Source: Paenirhodobacter enshiensis | Lineage (GTDB): Bacteria; Pseudomonadota; Alphaproteobacteria; Rhodobacterales; Rhodobacteraceae | Assembly (NCBI RefSeq): GCF_000740785.1 | Contig: NZ_JFZB01000022.1 | Location: 1-64,000 of the forward strand | Length of the DNA stretch: 64,000 nucleotides | Reading direction: 5' to 3' | Part shown: positions 35,334-43,111 of the stretch, piece by piece | How the letters are laid out: every line of letters starts with the position of its first letter | Position numbering within the stretch: position 1 is the stretch's first letter | Notes under the pieces: model-generated | What the model was told of the DNA's origin: nothing | The model's database searches: none | The model's input: only the letters and a program-made list of their open reading frames with translations | Program-made: the position numbers and the translations under genes

Positions 35334-35816
35334 ATGACAACCTCCCACACCACTCCCCTCCCCCCCGATCTGGTCACCCGCCTGTGCGAGGCCGCCGGTG
35401 CGCCCGAAGATGTGCACAGCGTCGAGGCGCTGGCCGATCTGTGGCTGGCCGAGCATCTCTCCGACGACGGCGATCCCGAGGAGGCCTCGTGGTCGGACCT
35501 CTGCGTCTTCGAGCTCGATGCCCATCCCGAGGTGCTGCTGGCCTTCTGCCTGAGGGCGCTGCGCAAGGCCAGCAATGCCTGGCAGGTCGGCCTGCTGGCG
35601 GCCGGCCCGCTGGAAGAGCTGATCTGCACCCACGGTGCCGATGTCATCGACCGGATCGAAGATCAGGCCCGCCGCTCTGCCCGCGTGCGCCATGCCCTGA
35701 CCGGGATCTGGAGTCAGAACATCGAGGACGAGAACCTGCGCGCCCGCATCGAGGCCGCACGGAGCGAGGCGATGGAGGCCGGCCTCGACACCGGCGCACC
35801 GCTGCCGCCGGCGTAA
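35334..35816 (+). CDS. DUF6869-like protein
   Basis: 160 residues from MTTSHTTPLPPDLVTRLCEA. The frame is open far upstream, but that sequence is not protein-like. The pattern (LADLWLAEHLSDD, WSDLCVFELDAHPEVLLAF, LLAAGPLEELICTHGADVIDRIEDQA, HALTGIWSQNI) matches the all-helical DUF6869 family of unknown function. It is acidic, with no signal peptide. The ribosome binding site is weak. A 9-bp hairpin follows the stop. Confidence 0.7.
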   Translation: MTTSHTTPLPPDLVTRLCEAAGAPEDVHSVEALADLWLAEHLSDDGDPEEASWSDLCVFELDAHPEVLLAFCLRALRKASNAWQVGLLAAGPLEELICTHGADVIDRIEDQARRSARVRHALTGIWSQNIEDENLRARIEAARSEAMEAGLDTGAPLPPA

Positions 35817-35841
35817 ACCCCGGCACAGCCCCAGACCCTTT

Positions 35842-35863
35842 CCCCGGATCCTCCGATCCGGGG
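35842..35863. terminator. Hairpin between convergent genes
   Basis: Perfect 9-bp stem CCCCGGATC / GATCCGGGG with a 4-base loop, 26 bases past the DUF6869-like stop and 47 bases before the stop of the convergent secreted-protein gene. There is no U-run on either side, so termination is only suggested by position. Confidence 0.4.
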
Positions 35864-35909
35864 CCACAGCGATCCGGCCCCATAGCGTTACAGTGTCATG
35901 CCATCACCC

Positions 35910-36299
35910 TCACGGCGTCACCCGCACCCCGATCTTGCGGCCGAGCACGCGCAGCGTCTCGGTTCCCGGGCGCTCGGCTGTGAACAGCACCTCGATCGCC
36001 GGGGTCGGCCCCCCGCAGCCCCTCGCCTTGCGCAGCCCTTCGGCGCCGAAACCGATGCTGCCTGTGCGCGTCACCGCGCCGCGCAGCGCAGCACGGTTCG
36101 GCAATCGCCCGCAAGGGCCGGTCACCCCGCCGATCACCGCACGCTCGCCCACGCGCAGCGTCACCGCCTCCACATCGCCGATCAGCCCTGCCGCCGCAGG
36201 CCCCACCCACCAGGCCCCGCACAGCCCGACGACCAGCGCCACGACCAGACGCAGCCCCCCCGCCACTCCAGGCCCACCGGGCCGCTCCGATCCGATCAT
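35910..36299 (-). CDS. Hypothetical secreted protein
   Basis: 129 residues from MIGSERPGGPGVAGG after AAAGGGG. A signal peptide is evident (LRLVVALVVGLCGAWWVGPAAAG, about 16-38, with a cleavable A-A-A-G end). The mature part of about 90 residues is probably beta-rich with two cysteines (GPCGRLP, ARGCGGP) that could form a disulfide. No family was recognised. It lies downstream of dgt on the same strand, behind a strong terminator, so it needs its own promoter. Confidence 0.6.
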   Translation of the reverse strand: MIGSERPGGPGVAGGLRLVVALVVGLCGAWWVGPAAAGLIGDVEAVTLRVGERAVIGGVTGPCGRLPNRAALRGAVTRTGSIGFGAEGLRKARGCGGPTPAIEVLFTAERPGTETLRVLGRKIGVRVTP

Positions 36300-36342
36300 C
36301 TCGCCCCTTTCGACTGTCCGACATCCCTCCGCCCCGCCAAAG

Positions 36343-36376
36343 CGAAACCGGCGCAGTCCATGCTGCGCCGGTTTCG
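36343..36376 (-). terminator. Strong hairpin terminator after dgt
   Basis: Perfect 14-bp stem CGAAACCGGCGCAG / CTGCGCCGGTTTCG with a 6-base loop, 32 bases past the dgt stop. T-containing sequence (TTTCGCTTTGG) covers the stem end and tail on the minus strand. It could also work on the plus strand. Confidence 0.75.
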
Positions 36377-36408
36377 TTAACATTGCGTTTGCGGAAGTCC
36401 GGACCGGA

Positions 36409-37575
36409 TCAGACCGCCGGATCCTCGGGACTGATGAGGCGGTAATATTCCTGGATGCAGAACCGGTCGGTCATGCCCGCGACATAATCGAGGACCACCC
36501 GCGCCAGCTCGGTGCGGGGGGCCCCGGCGGCAAGCGCCTGCGCGACATCGCCCTGCCAGTCCTCGGGCAGCAGATCGGGATGATCGAGAAACAGCGGAAA
36601 CAGCGCCTGCACCATCGCGGTGACGCGCCGGCGCTCGATGATGACCGAGGGGGCGCGATACATGCGCTCGAACAGGAAGGCCTTGATCGCCTTCAGGTTT
36701 TGGTAAAGCGGTTTGGAAAACCGGATGATCGGCCCGTCCATGTGGCGGATCTCGTCGACCGAGCGCGGTTCCAGCGCGCGCAACCGGTTCTGCGCCACCG
36801 CGATCACGTCCTCGACCATCGTGCCGAATACCCGGCGCAGCGCCTCGTGACGGCGCCGCATCGGATCGAGCCCGGGATAGCGGCGGTCGACCTCGGCATA
36901 GCAGGCGCCGATCACCGGCAGCTCGCACAGATCGGCATCGGTGAACAACCCGGCGCGCAGCCCGTCGTGCAGATCGTGGTGATTGTAGGCGCAATCGTCG
37001 GCCACCGCGGCCACCTGTGCCTCGGCCGAGGCATGGGTGGTCAGCTCCAGATCCCACATCGCGTTGACCTCGGCGAGGGCATAGCTCCAGGGCGGATCGA
37101 CGGGGCCGTTGTGCTTGGCGATGCCCTCAAGCGTCTCCCACGTCAGGTTCAGCCCGTCGAAATCGGCATAATGGCGTTCCAACCGGGTGACGATGCGCAG
37201 CGCCTGCGCATTGTGATCGAACCCGCCATAGTCGCGCATCAGAACGGCCAGTGCGTCCTCGCCGGTATGACCGAACGGCGGATGGCCGAGATCATGGGCG
37301 AGCGCCACCGCCTCGGCCAGATCGGTGTTCAGACCGAGCGTCGCGGCGATGGTGCGCGCGACCTGCGCCACCTCGATCGTGTGGGTCATGCGGGTGCGGT
37401 AATAATCGCCCTCATGCTCGACGAAGACCTGGGTCTTGTGCTTCAGCCGGCGGAATGCCGAGGAATGGATGATCCGGTCGCGGTCGCGCTGGAACGGAGA
37501 CCGGAAGGTCGAAAGCGCCTCGGGGAACAGACGACCACGGCTGGCCTCCGGGTGGCAGGCATAGGGTTGCAACAA
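36409..37575 (-). CDS. dgt: dGTP triphosphohydrolase-like HD protein
   Basis: About 388 residues. The frame has no ATG near its start; TTG at 37575 (GAGG 5 bases upstream) or at 37572 is the likely initiator, giving LLQPYACHPEASRGR. HD-domain metal residues are in RTRMTHTIEVAQVARTIA and AHDLGHPPFGHTGEDAL, and the conserved ADDCAYNHHDLHDG follows. The family cleaves dNTPs to nucleoside and triphosphate and helps control dNTP pools. It is divergent from the A-type Fe-S carrier gene, with 87 bases between them. Confidence 0.92.
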   Translation of the reverse strand: MLQPYACHPEASRGRLFPEALSTFRSPFQRDRDRIIHSSAFRRLKHKTQVFVEHEGDYYRTRMTHTIEVAQVARTIAATLGLNTDLAEAVALAHDLGHPPFGHTGEDALAVLMRDYGGFDHNAQALRIVTRLERHYADFDGLNLTWETLEGIAKHNGPVDPPWSYALAEVNAMWDLELTTHASAEAQVAAVADDCAYNHHDLHDGLRAGLFTDADLCELPVIGACYAEVDRRYPGLDPMRRRHEALRRVFGTMVEDVIAVAQNRLRALEPRSVDEIRHMDGPIIRFSKPLYQNLKAIKAFLFERMYRAPSVIIERRRVTAMVQALFPLFLDHPDLLPEDWQGDVAQALAAGAPRTELARVVLDYVAGMTDRFCIQEYYRLISPEDPAV

Positions 37576-37587
37576 GGGAACCTCGTC

Positions 37588-37616
37588 TTGTCGGCACGTC
37601 TTTCCCCACCTATATC
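37588..37616 (+). promoter_or_regulatory. Probable promoter of the A-type Fe-S carrier gene
   Basis: TTGTCG (37588-37593), 17 bases, TATATC (37611-37616), followed 47 bases later by the ATG at 37663. It lies in the divergent gap next to dgt. No IscR/RirA-type box was identified with confidence. Confidence 0.6.
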
Positions 37617-37662
37617 GGAGAGACGGGGATTTTACAGGCCCCGAAGTCACCGAATTGGTCCG

Positions 37663-37995
37663 ATGCTGCTTCCGCCCACCGTTACGCCGCGTGCCTTTGC
37701 CCGCCTGGCCGAGATCAACGCCGCCCATGAGGGTGCGCCGCGTGCCCTGCGCATCGCGGTCGAGGGGGGCGGCTGCTCTGGTTTCCAGTATGACATCCGC
37801 CTCGAGGAGACCACCGCGGGCGACGACATCGTGCTGGAGGGCGAGGGCCAGAAGGTGCTGATCGATCCGGTGTCGCTGCCGTTTCTGGAAAATGCCACCA
37901 TCGACTTCACCGAGGAACTGATCGGCGCGCGCTTCGTGATCGACAATCCGAACGCGACATCGAGCTGCGGCTGCGGCATCAGCTTCTCGATCTGA
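37663..37995 (+). CDS. A-type Fe-S cluster assembly protein (ErpA/IscA family)
   Basis: 110 residues. The three cluster-binding cysteines of A-type carriers are present: Cys38 in EGGGCSGFQYD and CGC at 102-104 (SSCGCGISFSI). Such proteins carry 4Fe-4S clusters from the scaffold to target enzymes. ErpA, IscA and SufA cannot be told apart safely. No other isc/suf gene is close, which fits a standalone ErpA. The CNNM-type gene follows after 36 bases. Confidence 0.9.
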   Translation: MLLPPTVTPRAFARLAEINAAHEGAPRALRIAVEGGGCSGFQYDIRLEETTAGDDIVLEGEGQKVLIDPVSLPFLENATIDFTEELIGARFVIDNPNATSSCGCGISFSI

Positions 37996-38031
37996 GATCA
38001 TACCGTCCCCTTTTCCGGACCCTGCCCCCAT

Positions 38032-39306
38032 ATGTTCGTTGAAATCCTGATCCTCGTCGTCCTGACCGTGACGAACGGGGCGCTTGCCATGTCTGAACTC
38101 GCCATCGTCTCCTCGCGCGAGGCGCGGCTGAAGATGCTGGCCGACAGTGGCCGGCGCGGCGCCCGCGCGGCGCTGAAGCTGCGCGAGACACCCGGAAAAT
38201 TCCTGTCCTCGGTGCAGATCGGAATCACGCTGGTCGGGGTGCTCGCCGGTGCGGTCTCGGGCTCGACGCTCGGGGTGCGGCTGGCGCAGGCCCTGCAGGC
38301 CCGGGGGCTGAGCGAAACGCTCGCCGAGACGCTCGGCGTGGGCGGGGTCATCGCGCTGATCACCTATGCACAGCTGATTCTGGGCGAGCTGGTGCCCAAG
38401 CAGATAGCGCTGAGCAATCCCGAAGCGGTGGCGGCACGCGTCGCCCCGGCGATGCGGCTGATCGCGGTGGCGGCGACGCCGGTGGTGTGGTTTCTCGATC
38501 TGTCGGGGAGGATCGTGCTGCGGCTTCTGGGCCAGACGCCGCGCCCGGGCGCCGCGATGACCGATGAGGAGGTCGCCTTCACCCTCGACGAGGCCGAGGG
38601 CGCGGGCGTCTTCGCGCCGGGCGAACGCGACATGCTGACCGGGGTGATGCGGGTCGCAGACCGGCGCGCTTCGTCGCTGATGACGCGCCGGCGCGAGGTC
38701 GAGGTGCTCGACCTGTCGCGCCCCCGCGCCGAGCTGATCGAGCAGATCCGAAAGTCGAATTACGACCGCCTGCCGGTGCACGATGGCGACGAGAACGACA
38801 TCCTCGGCGTGATCGTTTCGCGCGAGGCGCTCGCGCTCGCGCCGAACGGGTCGCTGCGCGCAATCGTGCGGGCGGTGCCGGTAGTGATGGATCAGGCCCG
38901 CGCCGCGCTGGTGATCGAGAAGATGCGCTCCGAAGGCATCCAGATGGTGCTGGTCTATGACGAATTCGGCCATTTCGAGGGCATCATCACCACGATGGAC
39001 GTTCTCGAAGGCATCACCGGGCGGTTCTTCGACCCGGAAGACGACGAGCCGGCGTTTCAGGACCGCGAGGACGGTTCGATCCTGGTGTCCGGCTGGGTTC
39101 CGGCGGACGAGCTGGCGGCACGGCTGCACATCCGCGATGCGGACGGCGCCTACGATACCGCGGCGGGCTTCGTGATCGACCGGCTGGCGCGGCTGCCGCA
39201 ACAGGGCGACGTGCTCCATGCCGAGGGCTGGCGCTTCGAGGTCATCGACATGGACGGGGCACGCATCGACAAGCTGCTGGTCAGCCGCGACATGTTCGAG
39301 GAGTGA
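38032..39306 (+). CDS. CNNM/CorC-type membrane protein (HlyC/CorC family)
   Basis: 424 residues. An N-terminal DUF21/CNNM membrane domain with about four hydrophobic segments (1-170) includes FLSSVQIGITLVGVLAGA and ILGELVPKQIALSNPE. A pair of CBS domains (about 205-330; the second has MVLVYDEFGHFEGIITTMDVLE) and a C-terminal CorC_HlyC domain (about 345-424) follow. Relatives are magnesium transporters or magnesium/cobalt efflux factors. The older name haemolysin is misleading. Confidence 0.92.
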   Translation: MFVEILILVVLTVTNGALAMSELAIVSSREARLKMLADSGRRGARAALKLRETPGKFLSSVQIGITLVGVLAGAVSGSTLGVRLAQALQARGLSETLAETLGVGGVIALITYAQLILGELVPKQIALSNPEAVAARVAPAMRLIAVAATPVVWFLDLSGRIVLRLLGQTPRPGAAMTDEEVAFTLDEAEGAGVFAPGERDMLTGVMRVADRRASSLMTRRREVEVLDLSRPRAELIEQIRKSNYDRLPVHDGDENDILGVIVSREALALAPNGSLRAIVRAVPVVMDQARAALVIEKMRSEGIQMVLVYDEFGHFEGIITTMDVLEGITGRFFDPEDDEPAFQDREDGSILVSGWVPADELAARLHIRDADGAYDTAAGFVIDRLARLPQQGDVLHAEGWRFEVIDMDGARIDKLLVSRDMFEE

Positions 39307-39317
39307 GCCCCCCCTCG

Positions 39318-39360
39318 ATTGCCCCGGCCATCAATTGCCCCGGCCATCAATTGCTCCGGG
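39318..39360 (+). repeat. Short tandem repeat, 16 bp x 2.7
   Basis: Unit ATTGCCCCGGCCATCA at 39318-39333 and 39334-39349, then ATTGCTCCGGG. It lies 12 bases past the CNNM gene stop and 43 bases before xthA. It contains repeated CAATTG-like centres and looks like replication slippage. Confidence 0.85.
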
Positions 39361-39402
39361 CGGTCTTTCCGCCTAGAACCGGGAAAAGACCGGAGGGCCC
39401 CC

Positions 39403-40182
39403 ATGAAGATCGCCACCTTCAACATCAACGGCATCAAGGCCCGCGCCGAGGCCCTCGTCGACTGGCTGCGCGAGGCCGAACCCGATGTCGTCGCGCTGCA
39501 GGAGATCAAGTCGACCGACGAGGCCTTCCCGCACGAGATCTTCGACGGCCTCGGCTATACCATCGAGACCTTCGGACAAAAGAGCTTCAACGGCGTGGCA
39601 CTGCTGAGCCGGATAGGGCTCGAAGACGTGCGCCGCGGCCTGCCCGGCGACGACAGAGACGATCAGGCGCGCTGGATCGAGGCCACGGTGGTGGGCAAGC
39701 GCGCGGTGCGGCTGTGCGGCCTCTATCTGCCGAACGGCAACCCGGCGCCGGGACCGAAATACGACTACAAGCTCGCCTGGATGGAGCGGATGCGTCTGCG
39801 CGCGGCGGAGCTGCTGCGCAGCGAGGAGCCGGTGGTGATGCTGGGCGATTACAACATCATCCCGCAGGACGAGGACGCCGCGAAGCCCGAGAGCTGGCGC
39901 GAGGATGCGCTCGCCCTGCCGCAAAGCCGCGCCGCATTCCGCCGGATCCTGAACCTGGGCTACACCGACGCTGTCCGCGCGCGGATGACGGATCCCGGGA
40001 TCTATTCGTTCTGGGATTATCAGGCCGGCGCCTGGCCGCGCAACAACGGCATCCGCATCGACCATCTGCTGCTCAGCCCGCAGGCCGCCGATCTGCTGAG
40101 CGACGTGGGCATCGACAAGGAGATCCGCGGCCGCGACAAGCCTTCGGATCACGTGCCGGTCTGGATCGAGCTCGACGCCTGA
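39403..40182 (+). CDS. xthA: Exodeoxyribonuclease III
   Basis: 259 residues from MKIATFNINGIKARAEALVDWL after GGAGGG; the upstream in-frame sequence is the tandem repeat. Endonuclease/exonuclease/phosphatase fold with FNING, LQEIKS (catalytic Glu), WMERMRLRAAE, GDYNIIP and a C-terminal SDHVPV (catalytic Asp-His). It is an AP endonuclease and 3' exonuclease in base excision repair. Two facing repeat copies follow it. Confidence 0.95.
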   Translation: MKIATFNINGIKARAEALVDWLREAEPDVVALQEIKSTDEAFPHEIFDGLGYTIETFGQKSFNGVALLSRIGLEDVRRGLPGDDRDDQARWIEATVVGKRAVRLCGLYLPNGNPAPGPKYDYKLAWMERMRLRAAELLRSEEPVVMLGDYNIIPQDEDAAKPESWREDALALPQSRAAFRRILNLGYTDAVRARMTDPGIYSFWDYQAGAWPRNNGIRIDHLLLSPQAADLLSDVGIDKEIRGRDKPSDHVPVWIELDA

Positions 40183-40238
40183 GCGCCGCGCGCTTCGTCC
40201 CGGTCGGAAGGGGGCTCTGCCCCGCATACAGGAAAGAG

Positions 40239-40301
40239 AGGGGGCTCTGCCCCCTCGGGCCTGCGGCCCTCACCCCCGGGATATTTGGGGCGACGCGAAA
40301 G
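40239..40301 (-). repeat. Dispersed intergenic repeat, copy 7, plus a half copy
   Basis: 63 bases on the minus strand with box A (CTTTCGCGTCGCCCC then AAATATCCCGGGGG), middle hairpin GGGCC-GCA-GGCCC and box B. A separate partial box B (GGGGCAGAGCCCCC type, 40208-40223) lies next to it, so box B is partly duplicated. It sits between xthA and copy 8. Confidence 0.92.
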
Positions 40302-40319
40302 GCAAGCGCGGCGCTCCTT

Positions 40320-40380
40320 CTTTCGGCTTTCCCCAAATATCCCGGGGGAGTCTCCGAAGGAGACGGGGGCAGAGCCCCCT
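40320..40380 (+). repeat. Dispersed intergenic repeat, copy 8
   Basis: 61 bases: CTTTCGGCTTTCCCC, AAATATCCCGGGGG, middle hairpin GTCTCC-GAA-GGAGAC, box B GGGGGCAGAGCCCCC. The stem differs wholly from that of copy 7 next to it but pairs perfectly. The box B end meets the stop codon of the convergent monooxygenase gene. Copies 7 and 8 form an inverted pair. Confidence 0.93.
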
Positions 40381-41545
40381 ACTGCGCCGTCACATCGCAG
40401 CCATAGATCCAGTCATAGCGACCGACCAGCTTGCCCGGAGCCAGACGCGAAATCGCCCGAAGCCCCATGTGACCGATGGCGCGCGGCAGCCCCGAAAGAT
40501 GGAAGTTGCGCGCATTCCGGCTGGCCGCATCGACGATCGCGGTGCAGCGCGGCTCGCGCAGCGCCTGATAGGCGGCAAGGGCCTCGGTCTCGTCCGGGGT
40601 GCGGGCAAGCATCTCGGCCAGCACCCAGGCATCTTCCAGCGCCATGTTCGCGCCCTGTGCGAGGAATGGCAGCGTCGGATGCGCTGCATCACCCAGGATC
40701 GCCGCCCCCTTGCCGAACCAGCGCGTCGCGACCGGATGGCGGAACAGCCCCCACAGATAGGGTTCATCGACCTGCGCGAGCCAGTCCTGCACGCGCGGGC
40801 AAAACTCCTCGAAGGCGGCACGCAGGGTCAGCGGATCCTCGCGCAGGTTCCAGCCCTCATCGACCCAGCGGGTGCGCTCTTCGACGGCGACGATATTGCG
40901 CAGCCCCTGACCCAGCGGATAGCTGACCAGATGCCGGCCGGCGCCCATGAAGACCTCGGATTCCGCCGGAGCACCCGGCTCGCACGGGATCAGCGCCCGC
41001 CAGGCGACCTGATGGGTGAAGAACGGGCTGACCGCGCCGTTCAGAGCCGTGTAAACCTTGGAATGCAACCCATCCGCGCCGATCAGCAGGTCGGTCTCGA
41101 TCTCGGCGCCCTGCGCCGTCACCAGTCGCGGCGGGTGATCGCCCAGATCGACGGTCTCGACCTTTTGCAGCAGACGGATCTCGGCGCCGGCGGCGCGCGC
41201 GCCCTCGGCCAGCAGGTCGATCAGCCGGGCACGATGCAGCACCCGGTATTCGGCATCCGGGCGCAGCCGCGCCATCGGCAGCCGTGCGACCTGACCGCCC
41301 GTCACCCCATCGCGCAGCACCACCGCACCGACGCGCGGCCCTGCCGCCTCGAATGCCCCCCCGAGGCCGAGCGCGCGCAGCACCCGCGCGCCGTTGGGCG
41401 AGATCTGCAACCCCGCGCCGACCTCGCGGATCGCCTCGGCCTGTTCCAGAACCGTCACCGCAGCACCGCGCAGTGCCAGCGCCCGCGCCACCGCGAGCCC
41501 CGCCACCCCGGCCCCCAGAACCGTCACCTTGCGACCGATCAGCAT
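40379..41545 (-). CDS. FAD-dependent monooxygenase (salicylate hydroxylase-like)
   Basis: 388 residues. The FAD motif VLGAGVAGLAVARALALRG is at 9-27, the DG motif in LLIGADGLHSKV at about 155, and the second FAD motif GDAAHPTLPFLAQGANMALED at about 285. These are the marks of group A aromatic hydroxylases. The substrate is unknown; close families include salicylate and 6-hydroxynicotinate monooxygenases. No aromatic catabolism genes are adjacent. Upstream on the same strand is dksA, separated by a terminator. Confidence 0.85.
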   Translation of the reverse strand: MLIGRKVTVLGAGVAGLAVARALALRGAAVTVLEQAEAIREVGAGLQISPNGARVLRALGLGGAFEAAGPRVGAVVLRDGVTGGQVARLPMARLRPDAEYRVLHRARLIDLLAEGARAAGAEIRLLQKVETVDLGDHPPRLVTAQGAEIETDLLIGADGLHSKVYTALNGAVSPFFTHQVAWRALIPCEPGAPAESEVFMGAGRHLVSYPLGQGLRNIVAVEERTRWVDEGWNLREDPLTLRAAFEEFCPRVQDWLAQVDEPYLWGLFRHPVATRWFGKGAAILGDAAHPTLPFLAQGANMALEDAWVLAEMLARTPDETEALAAYQALREPRCTAIVDAASRNARNFHLSGLPRAIGHMGLRAISRLAPGKLVGRYDWIYGCDVTAQ

Positions 41546-41559
41546 CTCGCCCCCGACAT

Positions 41560-41591
41560 GAAAACACCGGCACCATCAGGGCGCCGGTGCG
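41560..41591 (-). terminator. Rho-independent terminator after dksA
   Basis: Minus-strand stem GCACCGGCGCC / GGTGCCGGTGT (one wobble and one end mismatch) with a 5-base loop followed by TTTTC. It lies between the dksA stop and the monooxygenase ATG. Confidence 0.85.
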
Positions 41592-41645
41592 AATTGTCCT
41601 TGCGCGGGATCAACCCCGCGCCGCTTCCCCGACGGGATCCGCGGC

Positions 41646-42068
41646 TCAGTCGTCGCGGTGGATCCGCTCGCGGCGCTCGTGCTTTTCCTGCGCCTCGAGG
41701 GTCATCGTGGCGATCGGACGGGCATCGAGACGCTTCAGGCTGATCGGCTCGCCGGTGATCTCGCAATAGCCGTATTCGCCATTCTCGATGCGGCGCAGCG
41801 CAGCGTCGATCTTGGCGACCAGCTTGCGCTGACGGTCGCGGGTGCGCAATTCCAGCGCGCGGTCCGTCTCTTCGCTGGCGCGGTCGGCCAGATCGGGGAC
41901 GTTGCGCGCCGATTCCGCGAGCCCTTCCAGCGTCTCGGCCGATTGTTCGAGAAGTTCCGCCTTCCACGCAAGCAGCTTGCGCCGGAAATATTCGAGCTGA
42001 CGGTCGTTCATGAACGGCTCGTCCTCGGCGGGGTGGTAGTCATCCGGTAGGAAGATTTCGGCCTTCAT
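41646..42068 (-). CDS. dksA: DksA-type RNA polymerase-binding transcription factor, single-cysteine form
   Basis: 140 residues from MKAEIFLPDDYHPAEDEPFM; another ATG four codons upstream is possible. A coiled coil spans about 30-95 with the acidic tip ARNVPDLADRASEETDRALELRTRDRQ. The zinc-finger region reads GYCEITGEPISLKRLDARPIATMTLEAQEKHE, so only one of four zinc cysteines remains. Single-cysteine DksA proteins are known in Rhodobacter and are functional. DksA acts with ppGpp on rRNA and amino acid promoters. Confidence 0.94.
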   Translation of the reverse strand: MKAEIFLPDDYHPAEDEPFMNDRQLEYFRRKLLAWKAELLEQSAETLEGLAESARNVPDLADRASEETDRALELRTRDRQRKLVAKIDAALRRIENGEYGYCEITGEPISLKRLDARPIATMTLEAQEKHERRERIHRDD

Positions 42069-42137
42069 GTCTGCCCTCATGCTTCACCCATCGGTCGGGC
42101 CGGCGGTAACGATGCCGGCAACTCTTTCGGGCCACCC

Positions 42138-42164
42138 CTTATAGCAAGGGGCATGGCTTGTCAC
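42138..42164 (-). promoter_or_regulatory. Candidate promoter of dksA
   Basis: Minus-strand GTGACA (42159-42164), 15 bases, TATAAG (42138-42143) preceded by TGC, an extended -10. The spacer is short, so the extended -10 matters most. It ends 70 bases before the dksA ATG. Confidence 0.4.
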
Positions 42165-42274
42165 GTCTGCTTTCCGACACTGTGGCGCGCCCGCAACGTC
42201 GCTGCCGCCGGCGGTTGCGGCGAATCCGGCGAAACGCTACGTTTTGCGGCACAACATGAACGGAGCACAGAACC

Positions 42275-43111
42275 TTGCGTTTCCAGTCGACCGAATCCTA
42301 TGTCGCCCCGGAAGAGCTGATCGTCGCGGTGAATGCCGCGGTGACGCTGGAACGCCCGCTTCTGGTCAAGGGCGAGCCCGGCACCGGCAAGACCGAACTC
42401 GCGCGGCAGGTGGCGGCGGCGCTCGGGCTCGATCTGATCGAATGGACGGTGAAATCGACGACGCGCGCCCAGCAGGGGCTTTACGAATACGATGCCGTCA
42501 GCCGGCTGCGCGACAGTCAGCTTGGCGATCCCAGGGTGTCGGACGTGCGCAACTACCTGCGCAAGGGCAAGCTGTGGCAGGCCTTCGAGGCAGAGACCCG
42601 CACCGTCCTGCTGATCGACGAGATCGACAAGGCCGACCTCGAATTCCCGAACGATCTGCTGCAGGAACTCGACCGGATGGAGTTCCACGTCTACGAGACC
42701 GGCGAGACCATCCGCGCCCGGCACCGCCCGGTGGTCATCATCACCTCGAACAACGAGAAGGAATTGCCCGACGCCTTCCTGCGCCGCTGCTTCTTCCACT
42801 ACATCCGCTTCCCCGATGCCGAGACGCTCCGCGCCATCGTCCGCGTGCATTTCCCCGACCTCGAAGACCAGCTGCTGAGCGCGGCCCTCGCCCGGTTCCT
42901 CGACCTGCGTCAGACACCCGGGCTGAAGAAGAAACCCTCGACCTCGGAGATGCTCGACTGGCTCAGGCTGCTGGTCGCGGCCGGGCTGTCGGCCGAGGCG
43001 CTCGCCCGCGATCCGGCGCATCCGCTGCCGGTGCTGCACGGCGCGCTTCTGAAGACCGAACAGGATGTGGCGCTCGTGGAACAGGGCCCGGCGCGTCGCC
43101 CCGGCTGGTAA
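42275..43111 (+). CDS. MoxR-family AAA+ ATPase
   Basis: 278 residues from a TTG start (GGAG 9 bases upstream); the nearby ATG at 42256 is out of frame. Walker A KGEPGTGKTELA (about 32-43), Walker B VLLIDEIDKAD (about 109-119), sensor 1 VIITSNNEKELPDAFLRRC with the arginine finger. MoxR ATPases usually work with a VWA-domain protein encoded directly downstream to insert metal or activate enzymes. Here the next gene is a convergent transporter and no VWA gene is present. The stop abuts the stop of that transporter with no bases between. Confidence 0.9.
   Translation: MRFQSTESYVAPEELIVAVNAAVTLERPLLVKGEPGTGKTELARQVAAALGLDLIEWTVKSTTRAQQGLYEYDAVSRLRDSQLGDPRVSDVRNYLRKGKLWQAFEAETRTVLLIDEIDKADLEFPNDLLQELDRMEFHVYETGETIRARHRPVVIITSNNEKELPDAFLRRCFFHYIRFPDAETLRAIVRVHFPDLEDQLLSAALARFLDLRQTPGLKKKPSTSEMLDWLRLLVAAGLSAEALARDPAHPLPVLHGALLKTEQDVALVEQGPARRPGW

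Noticed and set aside
36409-39219. A 936-codon minus-strand frame that would extend dgt upstream
   Set aside because: The upstream 548 codons are antisense to the Fe-S carrier and CNNM genes and not protein-like. Family length fits the TTG start near 37575.
39318-39360. Possible operator array for xthA
   Set aside because: A 16-bp tandem repeat with a degenerate third unit is more simply explained by slippage; no matching site occurs elsewhere in the window.
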